A stretch of 22,923 nucleotides of DNA from CAINEC01 sp046303115 (GCA_046303115.1 JBKCGZ010000013.1:1-22923); one strand, 5' to 3'. Counted from the first letter of the stretch, positions 7,735-16,227 are shown. Notes: generated from the letters alone by a model not told the origin. Program-made: numbers and translations.

Positions 7735-7757
7735 CGGTATTTTTTTTAGCTTTATGT

Positions 7758-7788
7758 CAAATATAGCAGACAAACACCAATAAGCCAA
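7758..7788 (-). promoter_or_regulatory. promoter of the acyl-CoA synthetase gene
   Basis: On the minus strand, TATATTTG (7765-7758) is a perfect TAnnTTTG -7 box. A TTG -33 element (7788-7786) lies 20 bases further upstream, a typical spacing for the Bacteroidota sigma factor. The start codon at 7734 is 23 bases downstream of the box. This is the best two-part promoter in the window. Confidence 0.65.
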
Positions 7789-7793
7789 TACAC

Positions 7794-8807
7794 GTGATAA
7801 AGAAATTGAATACAACTCTTTGTGAGCAGACAGGAATTGACTTCCCAATCATCATGGCTCCCATGTTTTTAGTCTCGAATGAGGCCATGATAAAAGCAGC
7901 TATTCACAATGGAATAATGGGTGTTTTTCCGAGTTTGAACTATCGTAAAGAAGGTGAGTTAAAAGCACTACTTTCCAAATTAAAAAATTACAAATCTGAG
8001 ACAAACGGCTTAGGCAATTATGGAGTGAATTTAATCGTACAGCAAACAAACATACTATACAAAAAACATCTTGCTATTTGCTTAGAAGAGGAAGTCCCTT
8101 TTTTCATCACGAGCTTAGGAAATCCGAAGGAGGTGATTGAAGGAGCACATCGTTATGGAGGAAAAGTGTATTGTGATGTTACCAATATGGAGCATGCACG
8201 TAAATGCGCATCGTTAGGAGCAGATGGATTTATTGCAGTATGCTCGGGGGCAGGAGGACATGCAGGTCCTCATCCGGCAACGGTTTTAATTCCAGTTTTG
8301 CGAAAAGAATTTCCGAATATTCCGGTCGTGATGGCGGGAGGAATTGCTGATGGCCAAGGAATACTAGCCGCATTAAGCTTAGGCGCTGCGGGTGTTAGTA
8401 TTGGAACCCATTTTATCACTTGCAATGAAGCTACGGTGAGTAATGAATACAAACAAGCAATTATCGATGCTGGTATAGACGATATCGTTATGACGGAGCG
8501 TTTATCAGGCACACCTTGTTCAGTCATTAATACAGAATACGTAAAGCGCATTGGATTAAAACAAAATTTCATTGAACGTTGGATGAATAAAAATCCGACG
8601 ACGAAGAAATGGTTCAAGATGATTACGCAACTTAGAGGAATGAAAAAGTTAGAGAAAGCAATACAACCGGGTAATTACAATTCCATTTGGAGTGCTGGAC
8701 AAAGTAGTGCATTAATTGATAAAACTGCATCCTGCGAAGAAATCATCAATGAATTAAAAAAGGAAACAAACGACGCTTATCAAAAACTACATACCTTGTT
8801 TGAATAA
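7794..8807 (+). CDS. nitronate monooxygenase / 2-nitropropane dioxygenase family flavoprotein
   Basis: FMN-dependent TIM-barrel enzyme of the nitronate monooxygenase family, which oxidises alkyl nitronates such as propionate 3-nitronate to aldehyde and nitrite. Visible signatures are the N-terminal PIIMAPM segment (18-24), GAGGHAGPH (152-160) containing the conserved active-site His156, and the FMN phosphate-binding segments AGGIADG (181-187) and GAAGVSIGTHF (197-207). At 337 residues the length is normal. The predicted start is GTG at 7794, 28 bases upstream of the family's conserved first strand; no ATG precedes that strand, so GTG (or the TTG at 7806) must be used. It is transcribed divergently from the acyl-CoA synthetase, with 59 bp between starts. 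Many family members have unknown substrates, and some act as trans-2-enoyl-ACP reductases (FabK-like), so a lipid-related role beside the acyl-CoA synthetase is an alternative. Confidence 0.82.
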   Translation: MIKKLNTTLCEQTGIDFPIIMAPMFLVSNEAMIKAAIHNGIMGVFPSLNYRKEGELKALLSKLKNYKSETNGLGNYGVNLIVQQTNILYKKHLAICLEEEVPFFITSLGNPKEVIEGAHRYGGKVYCDVTNMEHARKCASLGADGFIAVCSGAGGHAGPHPATVLIPVLRKEFPNIPVVMAGGIADGQGILAALSLGAAGVSIGTHFITCNEATVSNEYKQAIIDAGIDDIVMTERLSGTPCSVINTEYVKRIGLKQNFIERWMNKNPTTKKWFKMITQLRGMKKLEKAIQPGNYNSIWSAGQSSALIDKTASCEEIINELKKETNDAYQKLHTLFE

Positions 8808-8834
8808 AATGCGTTATTACTACAACTGAATTAT

Positions 8835-8842
8835 TAAATTTG
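8835..8842 (+). promoter_or_regulatory. -7 promoter box of the exported-protein operon
   Basis: TAAATTTG is a perfect TAnnTTTG box 16 bases before the ATG at 8859, within the 51-bp gap after the nitronate monooxygenase gene. No strong -33 element is evident. It would drive the three-gene run ending at 11125. Confidence 0.5.
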
Positions 8843-8858
8843 TAACAAATAAAATCCA

Positions 8859-9290
8859 ATGAAAAAGTTATTATTTCTATTTGCACTCATCATCCTGTCT
8901 TTTCAAGGAATAAGTCAGAGTACCAGTCCAACAACTGACGAAGAATTCAACATGGCCACTACTGGATACAAAATGTATTTACAGATGGGTTTACCAATGA
9001 AGCCAGGCTATCGAATTGTCGACTTTAAAGAATATGAATACGGAGAGCGTAAAATGGTTTTAAAGGGATTATATCGTCCGACAGAATTAAAACCATGTGC
9101 AATGATCATTGCTTATTCGAGATTAAGAGGAGCTCCAGAGTACTATTGCATTCCATCACCAGATGCTGATGAATTACTTTGGGATCGTTTCAGAGTAAGT
9201 TTAGCAGGTGAAATAGATAATAAACAAGAGCAATTACAATTTTTATCGTTTGCCTTAGGGAAAGCACTTTCTTTCTACGCTGCTAAATGA
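8859..9290 (+). CDS. hypothetical exported protein, 143 aa
   Basis: I do not recognise a family. The first ~19 residues are a clear signal peptide (MKKLLFLFALIILSF core), with predicted cleavage before Gln20 after GIS, so the mature protein would start with Gln as is common in Bacteroidota. The mature part of about 124 residues is acidic to neutral and mixed alpha/beta in appearance, with two Cys residues (near 85 and 103) that could form a disulfide in the periplasm. There is no lipobox and no membrane segment beyond the signal. Its stop overlaps the start of the next gene as ATGA (9287-9290), indicating translational coupling with the DUF6973-like protein. Presence of a thioredoxin-like protein in the same operon fits a cysteine-containing exported partner, but that link is inference. 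Confidence 0.8.
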   Translation: MKKLLFLFALIILSFQGISQSTSPTTDEEFNMATTGYKMYLQMGLPMKPGYRIVDFKEYEYGERKMVLKGLYRPTELKPCAMIIAYSRLRGAPEYYCIPSPDADELLWDRFRVSLAGEIDNKQEQLQFLSFALGKALSFYAAK

Positions 9291-9931
9291 GAATTGTAAT
9301 CCTACTACTATTTGTTACTGTATTTTGTTTACGTGTAGCCGCACAAAGTAATAATGTGCACTATGGTGATTTGTCGGGTAAAGAAAAACGTTGGGCAATG
9401 TTTCATCCACGAGCTGCAAAAAAAGTAAAAAAGATTATTCCAGAAGTAAGAACAGATGTTCGTCAGAAGATTGCTGACAATAAAATTGATAGTTTAATTC
9501 ACGGAGGACAAGCCGATGCTTATCGTCATGCTTTATGGATGGCTTTAACTGCAAAACATATTGGTGATAAGAAAGCGAGAAGAGTTGGACAAATGCATGA
9601 AGAAAGCAATAAAGAACATTTTTACAAGAGCGAAAAAGAAGACAATGCGCTTCAAGATTCGATATCTTGTCAAATGGATTTATTAAATAATGATTTAGGT
9701 ATTGCCTATGGCATAGGATACAAAGACAAATCAGACGATGAATTAAAAGAGTTAGTTTTAAATGGAATTTTAGCAGGAGAGTTTTTTATGCTCTTCAGAA
9801 ATAGTAAAAATGAATTTTTAGATTGTGAAGGGAATGTGGTTGACAATAAAAACAGATTAGAAGAAAAAAAATGGTATCTACCCTATTGCTTAGTTCCGAC
9901 GAATAACACATCGGAAATACCAACACATTAA
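9287..9931 (+). CDS. exported DUF6973-like protein, 214 aa
   Basis: The signal peptide (residues 1-19, cleavage likely AVAA-type before Gln20) sends it out of the cytoplasm. The central region resembles DUF6973 as I remember it. It has DAYRHALW at 77-84, then His104-Glu105, then MDLLNNDLG at 130-138. The spaced His81, His104 and Glu105, with Asp131 and two Asn (133-134), look like a conserved polar site, possibly metal-binding or hydrolytic; no activity is established to my knowledge. The N-terminal mature part (25-70) is basic and helical. It overlaps the preceding gene by four bases and is followed after nine bases by the thioredoxin-like gene, so all three are probably translated from one mRNA. 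The family name is from memory of the motif pattern, so treat it as probable rather than certain. Confidence 0.72.
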   Translation: MRIVILLLFVTVFCLRVAAQSNNVHYGDLSGKEKRWAMFHPRAAKKVKKIIPEVRTDVRQKIADNKIDSLIHGGQADAYRHALWMALTAKHIGDKKARRVGQMHEESNKEHFYKSEKEDNALQDSISCQMDLLNNDLGIAYGIGYKDKSDDELKELVLNGILAGEFFMLFRNSKNEFLDCEGNVVDNKNRLEEKKWYLPYCLVPTNNTSEIPTH

Positions 9932-9940
9932 TTAGAAAAA

Positions 9941-11125
9941 ATGAAGAATAGTATTGCGTTTTTATTTTTGATTTTACTCTTGAATACAGCGTTTGCGCAA
10001 GATAAAGGATTGAAGTTTCAGGATATTACTTACGAGCAAGCATTACAAAAAAGTGCTGCTGAAAAGAAGCCTGTGTTTTTATTTGGCTTTGCTACGTGGT
10101 GTCACTTTTGCGAATACATGAAAGATAGCGTTTTACCAGCTGAAGCAGTAGGTAATTTTTATAATCAGAATTTCATTTGCATTAAGATGGATTTAGAGAA
10201 AGAAGGAAAAAATCTAAATCAGAAAACTATCCGTGCGAAGAGCTTTCCTGTATTATTATTCATGAACGGACAAGGTGAAATGCTTCATCGCGTAACTGGG
10301 AAAAAAGATGCACAGGACTTTTTACAAATAGGAAGTGAGGCGTTGGATAGCACTAAACAACTTCGAACATTTGTTTACAAATACCGAGATGGAAAATTAT
10401 CTCCACAGCAAACTTACGAGTACTTTAAAATGGTCGATCGAGCTGGAATGGATAATCAATCGTTAATCAATAACTACCTGACTTTAATTTCTGAAGATAA
10501 GCTAACGGCGACGTATAGCTGGAAGATCATGTATGAATTATTCAAGGATATTGAGCAACCGTGTATGAAGCTTGTATTAGAACATAGAGCGGATTATTAT
10601 GCTAAATACACCAGCGACTCTATCGACAATAAAATCATGGGACTTTACATCAACGCATTGATGAATAAAGTTCAGCTATTGGATAGTAATGGTTATGTTT
10701 CCATTCAAGAAAAATTAAGAGCGAGCAAACTTGATTTAGCAGAGAAAATTATTGCATTTGCTGATTTGAACAAAATGAAAATGAAAGGCGAATGGGAAGC
10801 CTATTTCAGAAACGCTGTTTTATTTGTTGATCAGTATGCGCAAAACGACTACCGCCGATTAAATGATATTGCCTACAACATTTTTGAAAAAGCATACGAC
10901 AAAGATCTATTGCGTAAAGCAGAAGGATGGTCGCAGAAAGCAGTATCGTTGATGGATACATACAGAAACAATTACACCTTGGCTTGCTTATATTATCGCA
11001 ATGAAAAATACGATGAAGCAAGAACTGTTTTATATCATGCCATAGACCTTGCAACAAAACAAGGAATGGAACCGAAACAAGCGCTGCAATTGATTAGTCG
11101 TTTACCAGGACCAACAAAGAAATAG
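9941..11125 (+). CDS. exported thioredoxin-fold protein with CHFC motif and long helical C-terminal region
   Basis: After a signal peptide (residues 1-19, mature N-terminus Gln20) comes a thioredoxin-like domain at about 25-135. It has the redox motif CHFC (54-57) in the context FATWCHFCEYMKD and the cis-proline in SFPVLLF (Pro103). This is the pattern of periplasmic DUF255/thioredoxin_7-type proteins. The remaining ~260 residues are helical and end in a TPR-like pair (about 345-380, ACLYYRNEKYDEARTVL), probably a protein-binding platform. A likely role is reducing or forming disulfides in exported client proteins; the client is unknown. The nine bases before the ATG are A-rich, with no Shine-Dalgarno. 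It closes the operon and is convergent with the dehydrogenase gene, with a single base between the stops and no visible terminator. Confidence 0.85.
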   Translation: MKNSIAFLFLILLLNTAFAQDKGLKFQDITYEQALQKSAAEKKPVFLFGFATWCHFCEYMKDSVLPAEAVGNFYNQNFICIKMDLEKEGKNLNQKTIRAKSFPVLLFMNGQGEMLHRVTGKKDAQDFLQIGSEALDSTKQLRTFVYKYRDGKLSPQQTYEYFKMVDRAGMDNQSLINNYLTLISEDKLTATYSWKIMYELFKDIEQPCMKLVLEHRADYYAKYTSDSIDNKIMGLYINALMNKVQLLDSNGYVSIQEKLRASKLDLAEKIIAFADLNKMKMKGEWEAYFRNAVLFVDQYAQNDYRRLNDIAYNIFEKAYDKDLLRKAEGWSQKAVSLMDTYRNNYTLACLYYRNEKYDEARTVLYHAIDLATKQGMEPKQALQLISRLPGPTKK

Positions 11126-11126
11126 T

Positions 11127-11885
11127 TTATAGGTTTTTGTGCCAGTAAGGAGGAGCTGCCTGTGCTGTTGGAGTAACTACAATTTCATTTAACACAACAT
11201 GAGCTGGTCGACTAGCAGCGAAGTACGCGATGTCGGCAATATCATCTGCAATTAAAGGTTCGTAACCTGCGTACACACTTTTTGCTTTTTCGGCATCTCC
11301 ATGATAACGAACCAATGAAAATTCTGTTTCTGCTGCACCAGGATGAATTGCTGTCACACGAATTCCGTGAGGCAACATATCAATGCGCATCGCCTGACTC
11401 AATGCATCCACTGCGAACTTTGTTGCGCAATACACATTTCCTTTCGGATAAACTTCCTTACCTGCTATTGATCCGATGTTAATGATATGTCCTTTGTTGT
11501 TTTTAATCATCCAAGGAGAAACAGTACGCGTTACATAAAGCAAACCTTTTAGATTTGTATCAATCATTGTTTCCCAATCATCGATATCTCCATCTTGAAT
11601 AGTTGAAAGTCCTGCAGCTAGTCCTGCGTTATTGACAAGCACCGTAACATCTTTCCATTCATGCGGGATTGCATTTAGCTCATTAATGGTTTCTTCACGA
11701 TTTCGCACATCGAAACAAAGTGAAAGCACATCGACTTCAAAATTTTCTTTGATATAATCTTCGAGTTCCTTTAAACGTTCCTCTCTCCTACCAGTTATTA
11801 TTACATTGTATCCATGCTCCGCAAAACGTATTGCAGTTGCTTTTCCAAAACCTGAAGTTGCTCCAGTAATTAATGCGATTGACAT
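11127..11885 (-). CDS. short-chain dehydrogenase/reductase, YdfG-like
   Basis: Classical SDR of 252 residues: NAD(P)-dependent oxidation of a hydroxyl or reduction of a carbonyl. The cofactor loop is TGATSGFG (7-14). TGRREER (31-37), with two Arg after the second strand, favours NADP(H). NNAG lies at 85-88, and the active-site residues are Asn111, Ser139, Tyr152 and Lys156 (Y-x-x-x-K). The sequence is close in style to E. coli YdfG, which oxidises serine, allo-threonine and 3-hydroxy acids, so an amino-acid or hydroxy-acid substrate is plausible. It is the last gene of a minus-strand operon, 11 bases after an amino-acid permease gene, which agrees with such a substrate. The assignment to SDR is certain; the substrate is inference. 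Confidence 0.9.
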   Translation of the reverse strand: MSIALITGATSGFGKATAIRFAEHGYNVIITGRREERLKELEDYIKENFEVDVLSLCFDVRNREETINELNAIPHEWKDVTVLVNNAGLAAGLSTIQDGDIDDWETMIDTNLKGLLYVTRTVSPWMIKNNKGHIINIGSIAGKEVYPKGNVYCATKFAVDALSQAMRIDMLPHGIRVTAIHPGAAETEFSLVRYHGDAEKAKSVYAGYEPLIADDIADIAYFAASRPAHVVLNEIVVTPTAQAAPPYWHKNL

Positions 11886-11896
11886 ATTCTTAAAAA

Positions 11897-13603
11897 TTAT
11901 TTTGTAAAAGTAGTTTCATTTAATTTACTGTGACGATAGCTATAAGAAAAATAAATAACCAAACCGACAACTAACCAAATTGTAAAGCCGATCCAGTTTT
12001 TGATATGTATTTGTGCCATCAAATAAAGACAAGTCAACATTCCTAAAACAGGTATCAATGAAAGATTTTTTAGGATTGATGCGATAGCCATTACTAAAAA
12101 TACCAGGAAGAAAATAAACATTGGAATTGCATCTGTATTAACAAGCGGATTTACATTATCATTGAACCACCCTGATTGATAATTGAATAGGTATCCTGTA
12201 AGAACAGCAAATAAAATCGGGACAATTATTTTTCCGTTGATGTAAGGCACTTTAAATTTACGAGGTAAGTCTTTATTATTTTGCAACATCAACACACCAC
12301 CACAAACAAGAATAAATGCGAAGAGTGTTCCGATAGAACATAAATCAACTACCGTATTCAAATCGATAAATAAAATAGGAACACCAACTAATACACCCGT
12401 AATAATTGTTGAGAATCCCGGAGTACCAAATTTAGGATGAATGTTTGCAAAACGTTTTGGCAATAAACCATCGCGACTCATACTCATCCATATGCGTGGT
12501 TGACCCATTTGAAATACGAGTAATACACTTGCCATTGCTACAACTGCACTGATTGCAATGATTCCGCTAATCCAATTTAATCCTGCTTCACTGAAAGCAA
12601 ATGCGAGCGGATCATCAACAGCTAAATTTTTATAGTTAACCATTCCTGTTAACACCAATGCAATAAGTACATACAATACAGTACAAATAATAATCGAATA
12701 CATCATTCCACGAGGCAGGTCGCGTTGAGGGTCATGACATTCTTCTGCAGTTGTTGAAATTGCATCAAAACCAATATAAGCAAAGAAAACTGCAGACACA
12801 CCAGCTAATATTCCAGCTACACCCTCGGGCATAAACGGCGACCAATTAGCAGTGTTGACATAAAAAAATCCACAGCCAATCACTAGTGCTACAACAGCCA
12901 ACTTAATAACGACCATTATATTCGATGCATTACGCGTTTCTTTAATACCGCGATAAACCAGCCAAGTGATTAGAACATTGATTACTAAAGCAGGAATATC
13001 TAAAATAAACTTAATGCCTGCTATAACAGGTGCGCCTATCCATGCAAGATATCCTTCGCTTTGTAATAACGATGCATCAGCAGGATTTGCAATAGCTGCT
13101 TCATAAGCGCGTTGAGCAGAGAAATAATCGATACCCGACCATTCAGGAAGATGAATGCCATTTTGCAATCCAAGGAATGGAAGATGAATATGATCAAGTA
13201 GAGAAGCGAAATACCCTGACCATGAAATTGCTACTACAATATTTCCAATAGCATATTCCATGATTAGGGCCCATCCAATTATCCAAGCAAACAATTCACC
13301 GAAGGCCACATAAGAATACGTATAAGCAGATCCACTCACGGGAACCATACTAGCAAACTCGGCATAGCAGAAAGCTGCAAAGCCACAAGCTATTGCAGTA
13401 AACACAAATAGGAAAATCACTCCTGGTCCACCAGCTGCAGAAGCTTGTCCGATAGTACTAAAAATTCCAGCACCGATGATAGCAGCTATTCCGAAAGCTG
13501 TTAAATCACGAACACGCAAATGCTTCTTAAGTGAAGATCCATTTTCATTCGCTTCAACAGTTTTTAAAATCTGATGAATATTTTTCTTTCTGAATAAACT
13601 CAT
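11897..13603 (-). CDS. amino acid permease (APC superfamily, cationic amino acid transporter-like)
   Basis: Inner-membrane secondary transporter of 568 residues with about 14 hydrophobic segments. After a ~34-residue basic cytoplasmic N-terminus, the first membrane helix has the APC substrate-binding motif GAGIF (44-48). SGSAYTYSY (90-98) marks the third helix, and the central FAYIGFDAISTTAEECHDPQRDLPRG region matches the CAT/YfnA branch. Length and the 14-helix pattern fit CAT-type transporters of arginine, lysine or a broader range of amino acids; the true substrate is unknown. It overlaps the upstream membrane-protein gene by four bases (ATGA at 13600-13603) and precedes the dehydrogenase gene by 11 bases, so it sits inside a single operon. 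The pairing with membrane proteins of glycosyltransferase type is unusual. Confidence 0.93.
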   Translation of the reverse strand: MSLFRKKNIHQILKTVEANENGSSLKKHLRVRDLTAFGIAAIIGAGIFSTIGQASAAGGPGVIFLFVFTAIACGFAAFCYAEFASMVPVSGSAYTYSYVAFGELFAWIIGWALIMEYAIGNIVVAISWSGYFASLLDHIHLPFLGLQNGIHLPEWSGIDYFSAQRAYEAAIANPADASLLQSEGYLAWIGAPVIAGIKFILDIPALVINVLITWLVYRGIKETRNASNIMVVIKLAVVALVIGCGFFYVNTANWSPFMPEGVAGILAGVSAVFFAYIGFDAISTTAEECHDPQRDLPRGMMYSIIICTVLYVLIALVLTGMVNYKNLAVDDPLAFAFSEAGLNWISGIIAISAVVAMASVLLVFQMGQPRIWMSMSRDGLLPKRFANIHPKFGTPGFSTIITGVLVGVPILFIDLNTVVDLCSIGTLFAFILVCGGVLMLQNNKDLPRKFKVPYINGKIIVPILFAVLTGYLFNYQSGWFNDNVNPLVNTDAIPMFIFFLVFLVMAIASILKNLSLIPVLGMLTCLYLMAQIHIKNWIGFTIWLVVGLVIYFSYSYRHSKLNETTFTK

Positions 13604-14913
13604 AAATCAATTTTTTCTTTTGGTTGAGATGAATATTTCTGATTAAGCAACTTAATTAATGTTGAACCAGAAGAAAGTATTAAAATGAGCATTGCAATCA
13701 TTCGGTAGCGAACGATATTTCCTAAAACAGGATTTGTGAAACCTACTAATGCAAGCAACATAACTGCAATGAAGAATGATAAAACACAAAACGATGAGGT
13801 AAAATAACTTTTGCCTTTATCTAAAACAATGTTCAATATAAAAAAGAAAATGATAATCCACGATTCAACTGAAAAAGGAAAGAACCACCATTCTTTTAAT
13901 TCAGACAATGTGGGATGAAAAAATGCATACCATGAAGCTTCCGGAAAATGTTTTAAGAAACTACTCACATTTGGTGCGAAAGAAATTGGTTGCACTAAGC
14001 TGCCTGCATTCATAAAAACAGCAAAACGATAAGTATTTAATTGCTTACCAAACATCAATGCTGGCAAATCGAACGAAGGATAATAGCTTCCTAAGAATAA
14101 AACAATCGAGGCTGTTATTGCATAAAACAAAACAATGAATATAATTTGCTTAAGCGGTTTCTTAAATCGGAAAAGATAAATACCTAAAATACCTGGGAGC
14201 ATTATTAGGAGTAAGTAAATTTTTACAAAGCAAAATAATGCAACAATAGAAACGAAGTAAATGATATACCTCACTCGCATTTGCTCCGTAGACAAATAAG
14301 TAATGTACATCAGCAAGGCAAATACGAATAAAATTAATGGTTCTTTCATTAATCCTGAGCTCCAAATAAAATGAGATGGAATTGTAAATACTAATAAAGC
14401 AATTATCCAACTCCATTTATTATTTGGAACAAGTTCATCAAGAAAAATACGAGAAAGCAATATCAATCCGAAGTAAGCCAGAAATGCCATAAACACTACA
14501 TGCACTTCATAATATCCGAAAGAAAGAAAACGAAACAATGTATTTAACTTAACTAATGTTTTCGCGTCGTTGTAATACTCATCGAAACCACTATCCACCC
14601 ACATATGTAATGATGCAACATTGCGTGCGGTATCAGGACTTTCTAAATGATAACCGAGCATGATTTTAAAAAACTGCTTTGGCTCGTTGAATAATACGGA
14701 GAATAGATGTCCTGAATCACTAAAGTAACCATACGTATCACCTGCTCCGTAATACTTCAAATAAAAAATGCCTAGTCCAACTCCTACAACACACTTTGCT
14801 AAAAAATAAACTGCTGGAATTTCCCAATGCATATTTTTTGGCTTAAGGAAATCGAAACGATAAATGCAATAAGCAATTATCAACGCATAAAACAAGGCGA
14901 GCATTATTCCCAT
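13600..14913 (-). CDS. polytopic membrane protein, second of two tandem paralogues (glycosyltransferase/polymerase type)
   Basis: Membrane protein of 437 residues with about ten spans and no family I can name firmly. It is clearly related to the upstream product (14913-16223). Both share a Y-x-x-x-D-T/A motif in the first outside loop, an IPSHFIWSSGLMKE-type motif (WSSGLMKE here, WTSGLIKE there), an FHPTLSELK/FRPTILEVK segment and a C-terminal NPVLGNIVRYR/TPILGAIVRYK motif. Such Bacteroidota proteins resemble polysaccharide polymerases or GT-C sugar transferases, with the acidic residues in the first outside loop as possible catalytic residues; this is inference. Its ATG overlaps the stop of the upstream paralogue by one base (TAATG). 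An alternative start three codons downstream is possible. Its own stop overlaps the permease start. Confidence 0.8.
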   Translation of the reverse strand: MGIMLALFYALIIAYCIYRFDFLKPKNMHWEIPAVYFLAKCVVGVGLGIFYLKYYGAGDTYGYFSDSGHLFSVLFNEPKQFFKIMLGYHLESPDTARNVASLHMWVDSGFDEYYNDAKTLVKLNTLFRFLSFGYYEVHVVFMAFLAYFGLILLSRIFLDELVPNNKWSWIIALLVFTIPSHFIWSSGLMKEPLILFVFALLMYITYLSTEQMRVRYIIYFVSIVALFCFVKIYLLLIMLPGILGIYLFRFKKPLKQIIFIVLFYAITASIVLFLGSYYPSFDLPALMFGKQLNTYRFAVFMNAGSLVQPISFAPNVSSFLKHFPEASWYAFFHPTLSELKEWWFFPFSVESWIIIFFFILNIVLDKGKSYFTSSFCVLSFFIAVMLLALVGFTNPVLGNIVRYRMIAMLILILSSGSTLIKLLNQKYSSQPKEKIDL

Positions 14914-16223
14914 TAGTTCTTTCTTATTAAGTTATTGAAATATTTACCCAAACTTAATTCTGGCAAATAATTAATCATGACAAATAGAAAAAACGGTAAT
15001 GCAGGAACTTTATATCGAACAATAGCACCTAATATCGGAGTTACTAATCCTGTGAGGATAAAAATCGTCATACAGAAAAAGAAAGCTAAAAGAATCCAAT
15101 AAGAGCCTATTTGAAATTTTGTTTTGAAAACAAAATACAAACTAAGCAAAAGGGCAATAGTGATAATTAAATTTTCTAATGCTGCTAGAAGCATCAGCGG
15201 ATTTTTCACTTCAAGTATCGTTGGACGAAAAACAACATTCTTGATAGCGTTAGGCGCATTTATAATTAATGAAGTATATGAATTTGTTAAAACTGGAATA
15301 TCTATTAAACTATTCGCATGATCACGATCGGCAACATGAAAAAATTCAGCTTGTTTACTAGCTAATAATTGTGGTATTCTCTTACCAAATAAAAATTCAG
15401 AAGAAAAAAGCACAATGCATCCGTAAATAAAATAAACTACTATCAACTTCAATAATTGTGAGTGTGAATTATGTTTTAAAAGCATCCAACCCGCAACACA
15501 TGGAATCAATAGAAAAATGATATAGGGTTTTATCAAAAACAAACAGAATAAAAATACGAACAACTGAATATAATTACGGCTAATACGTTCCTTCCTTTCA
15601 ACTAGATTGTATAATGTATTTAACAACATCCCAAGTGAAAACATAAGGAATGCTTCTTTGATTAATCCACTCGTCCAGATCAAAGTAGATGGCATTAAAA
15701 ACACTGCGATCAATAAAAGATTTTCTTTACCACTTACAAACGAAGTAAAAAAACGATAAATAGCAGTTAATCCACATAAAGAAAGAAAACACATGATAAC
15801 AGCATGAGGATAATACGTTCCCAATGAAAACAATTTTAGTACTGCGCTAAATCGAATCATTGTTCGTGTATCATTAAAAATCATGTCGGTATTATACCAA
15901 TTACGCATTGCATCGTAGTAATGTTGTAAATCAGGACTAGCCGAATCGTAACCGGTAAACATCCTGAAAAAATCATAGGGATGTGTAAAGAGTGACTGAT
16001 ACATGATATCCGCATCATCAAAATATCGGAAGATATCAGCAGTAGCCCGATCAGTATAGTAACGTGTATAGATCAAGTAAAGAAAAAATCCTGCAACCAA
16101 CTTAATCAGGAACATCAATTTGAAGGTCCCGACTTTTAAAACAGGATGCTTAAAAACAGGCAACCTATCTATCAAGAAGATGCAAAATGCAATGACTGCG
16201 AACGACAATACAAATTCGAGCAT
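14913..16223 (-). CDS. polytopic membrane protein, first of two tandem paralogues (glycosyltransferase/polymerase type)
   Basis: First gene of the minus-strand operon: 436 residues, about ten hydrophobic segments. The first outside loop contains DRATADIFRYFDDAD, rich in acidic residues. Then come conserved W/Y and F-N-D-T-R-T segments near residue 110-125, the membrane-edge motif WTSGLIKE, FRPTILEVKNP, and near the C-terminus TPILGAIVRYK. These motifs recur in the same order in the next gene, so the pair arose by tandem duplication, though the two have diverged widely. No kinase, pump or secretion signature is visible. A sugar-polymer polymerase or lipid-linked sugar transferase is the best guess; there is no nearby glycosyltransferase or flippase to confirm it. 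The start codon lies only four bases after a TAnnTTTG box. Confidence 0.8.
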   Translation of the reverse strand: MLEFVLSFAVIAFCIFLIDRLPVFKHPVLKVGTFKLMFLIKLVAGFFLYLIYTRYYTDRATADIFRYFDDADIMYQSLFTHPYDFFRMFTGYDSASPDLQHYYDAMRNWYNTDMIFNDTRTMIRFSAVLKLFSLGTYYPHAVIMCFLSLCGLTAIYRFFTSFVSGKENLLLIAVFLMPSTLIWTSGLIKEAFLMFSLGMLLNTLYNLVERKERISRNYIQLFVFLFCLFLIKPYIIFLLIPCVAGWMLLKHNSHSQLLKLIVVYFIYGCIVLFSSEFLFGKRIPQLLASKQAEFFHVADRDHANSLIDIPVLTNSYTSLIINAPNAIKNVVFRPTILEVKNPLMLLAALENLIITIALLLSLYFVFKTKFQIGSYWILLAFFFCMTIFILTGLVTPILGAIVRYKVPALPFFLFVMINYLPELSLGKYFNNLIRKN

Positions 16224-16227
16224 CCGT

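Noticed and set aside
7747..7754. TAGCTTTA as the -7 box of the nitronate monooxygenase-like gene
   Set aside because: It mismatches the last base of TAnnTTTG and overlaps the leader of the divergent gene; T-rich DNA gives many such near matches.
7735..7848. N-terminal extension of the acyl-CoA synthetase to 7848
   Set aside because: It would overlap the divergent flavoprotein gene and read through the best promoter in the window, and it adds residues not typical of the family.
11127..16223. Capsule or O-antigen biosynthesis cluster
   Set aside because: No glycosyltransferase of GT2 or GT4 type, no flippase, no chain-length regulator and no nucleotide-sugar enzyme is present beside the two membrane proteins.
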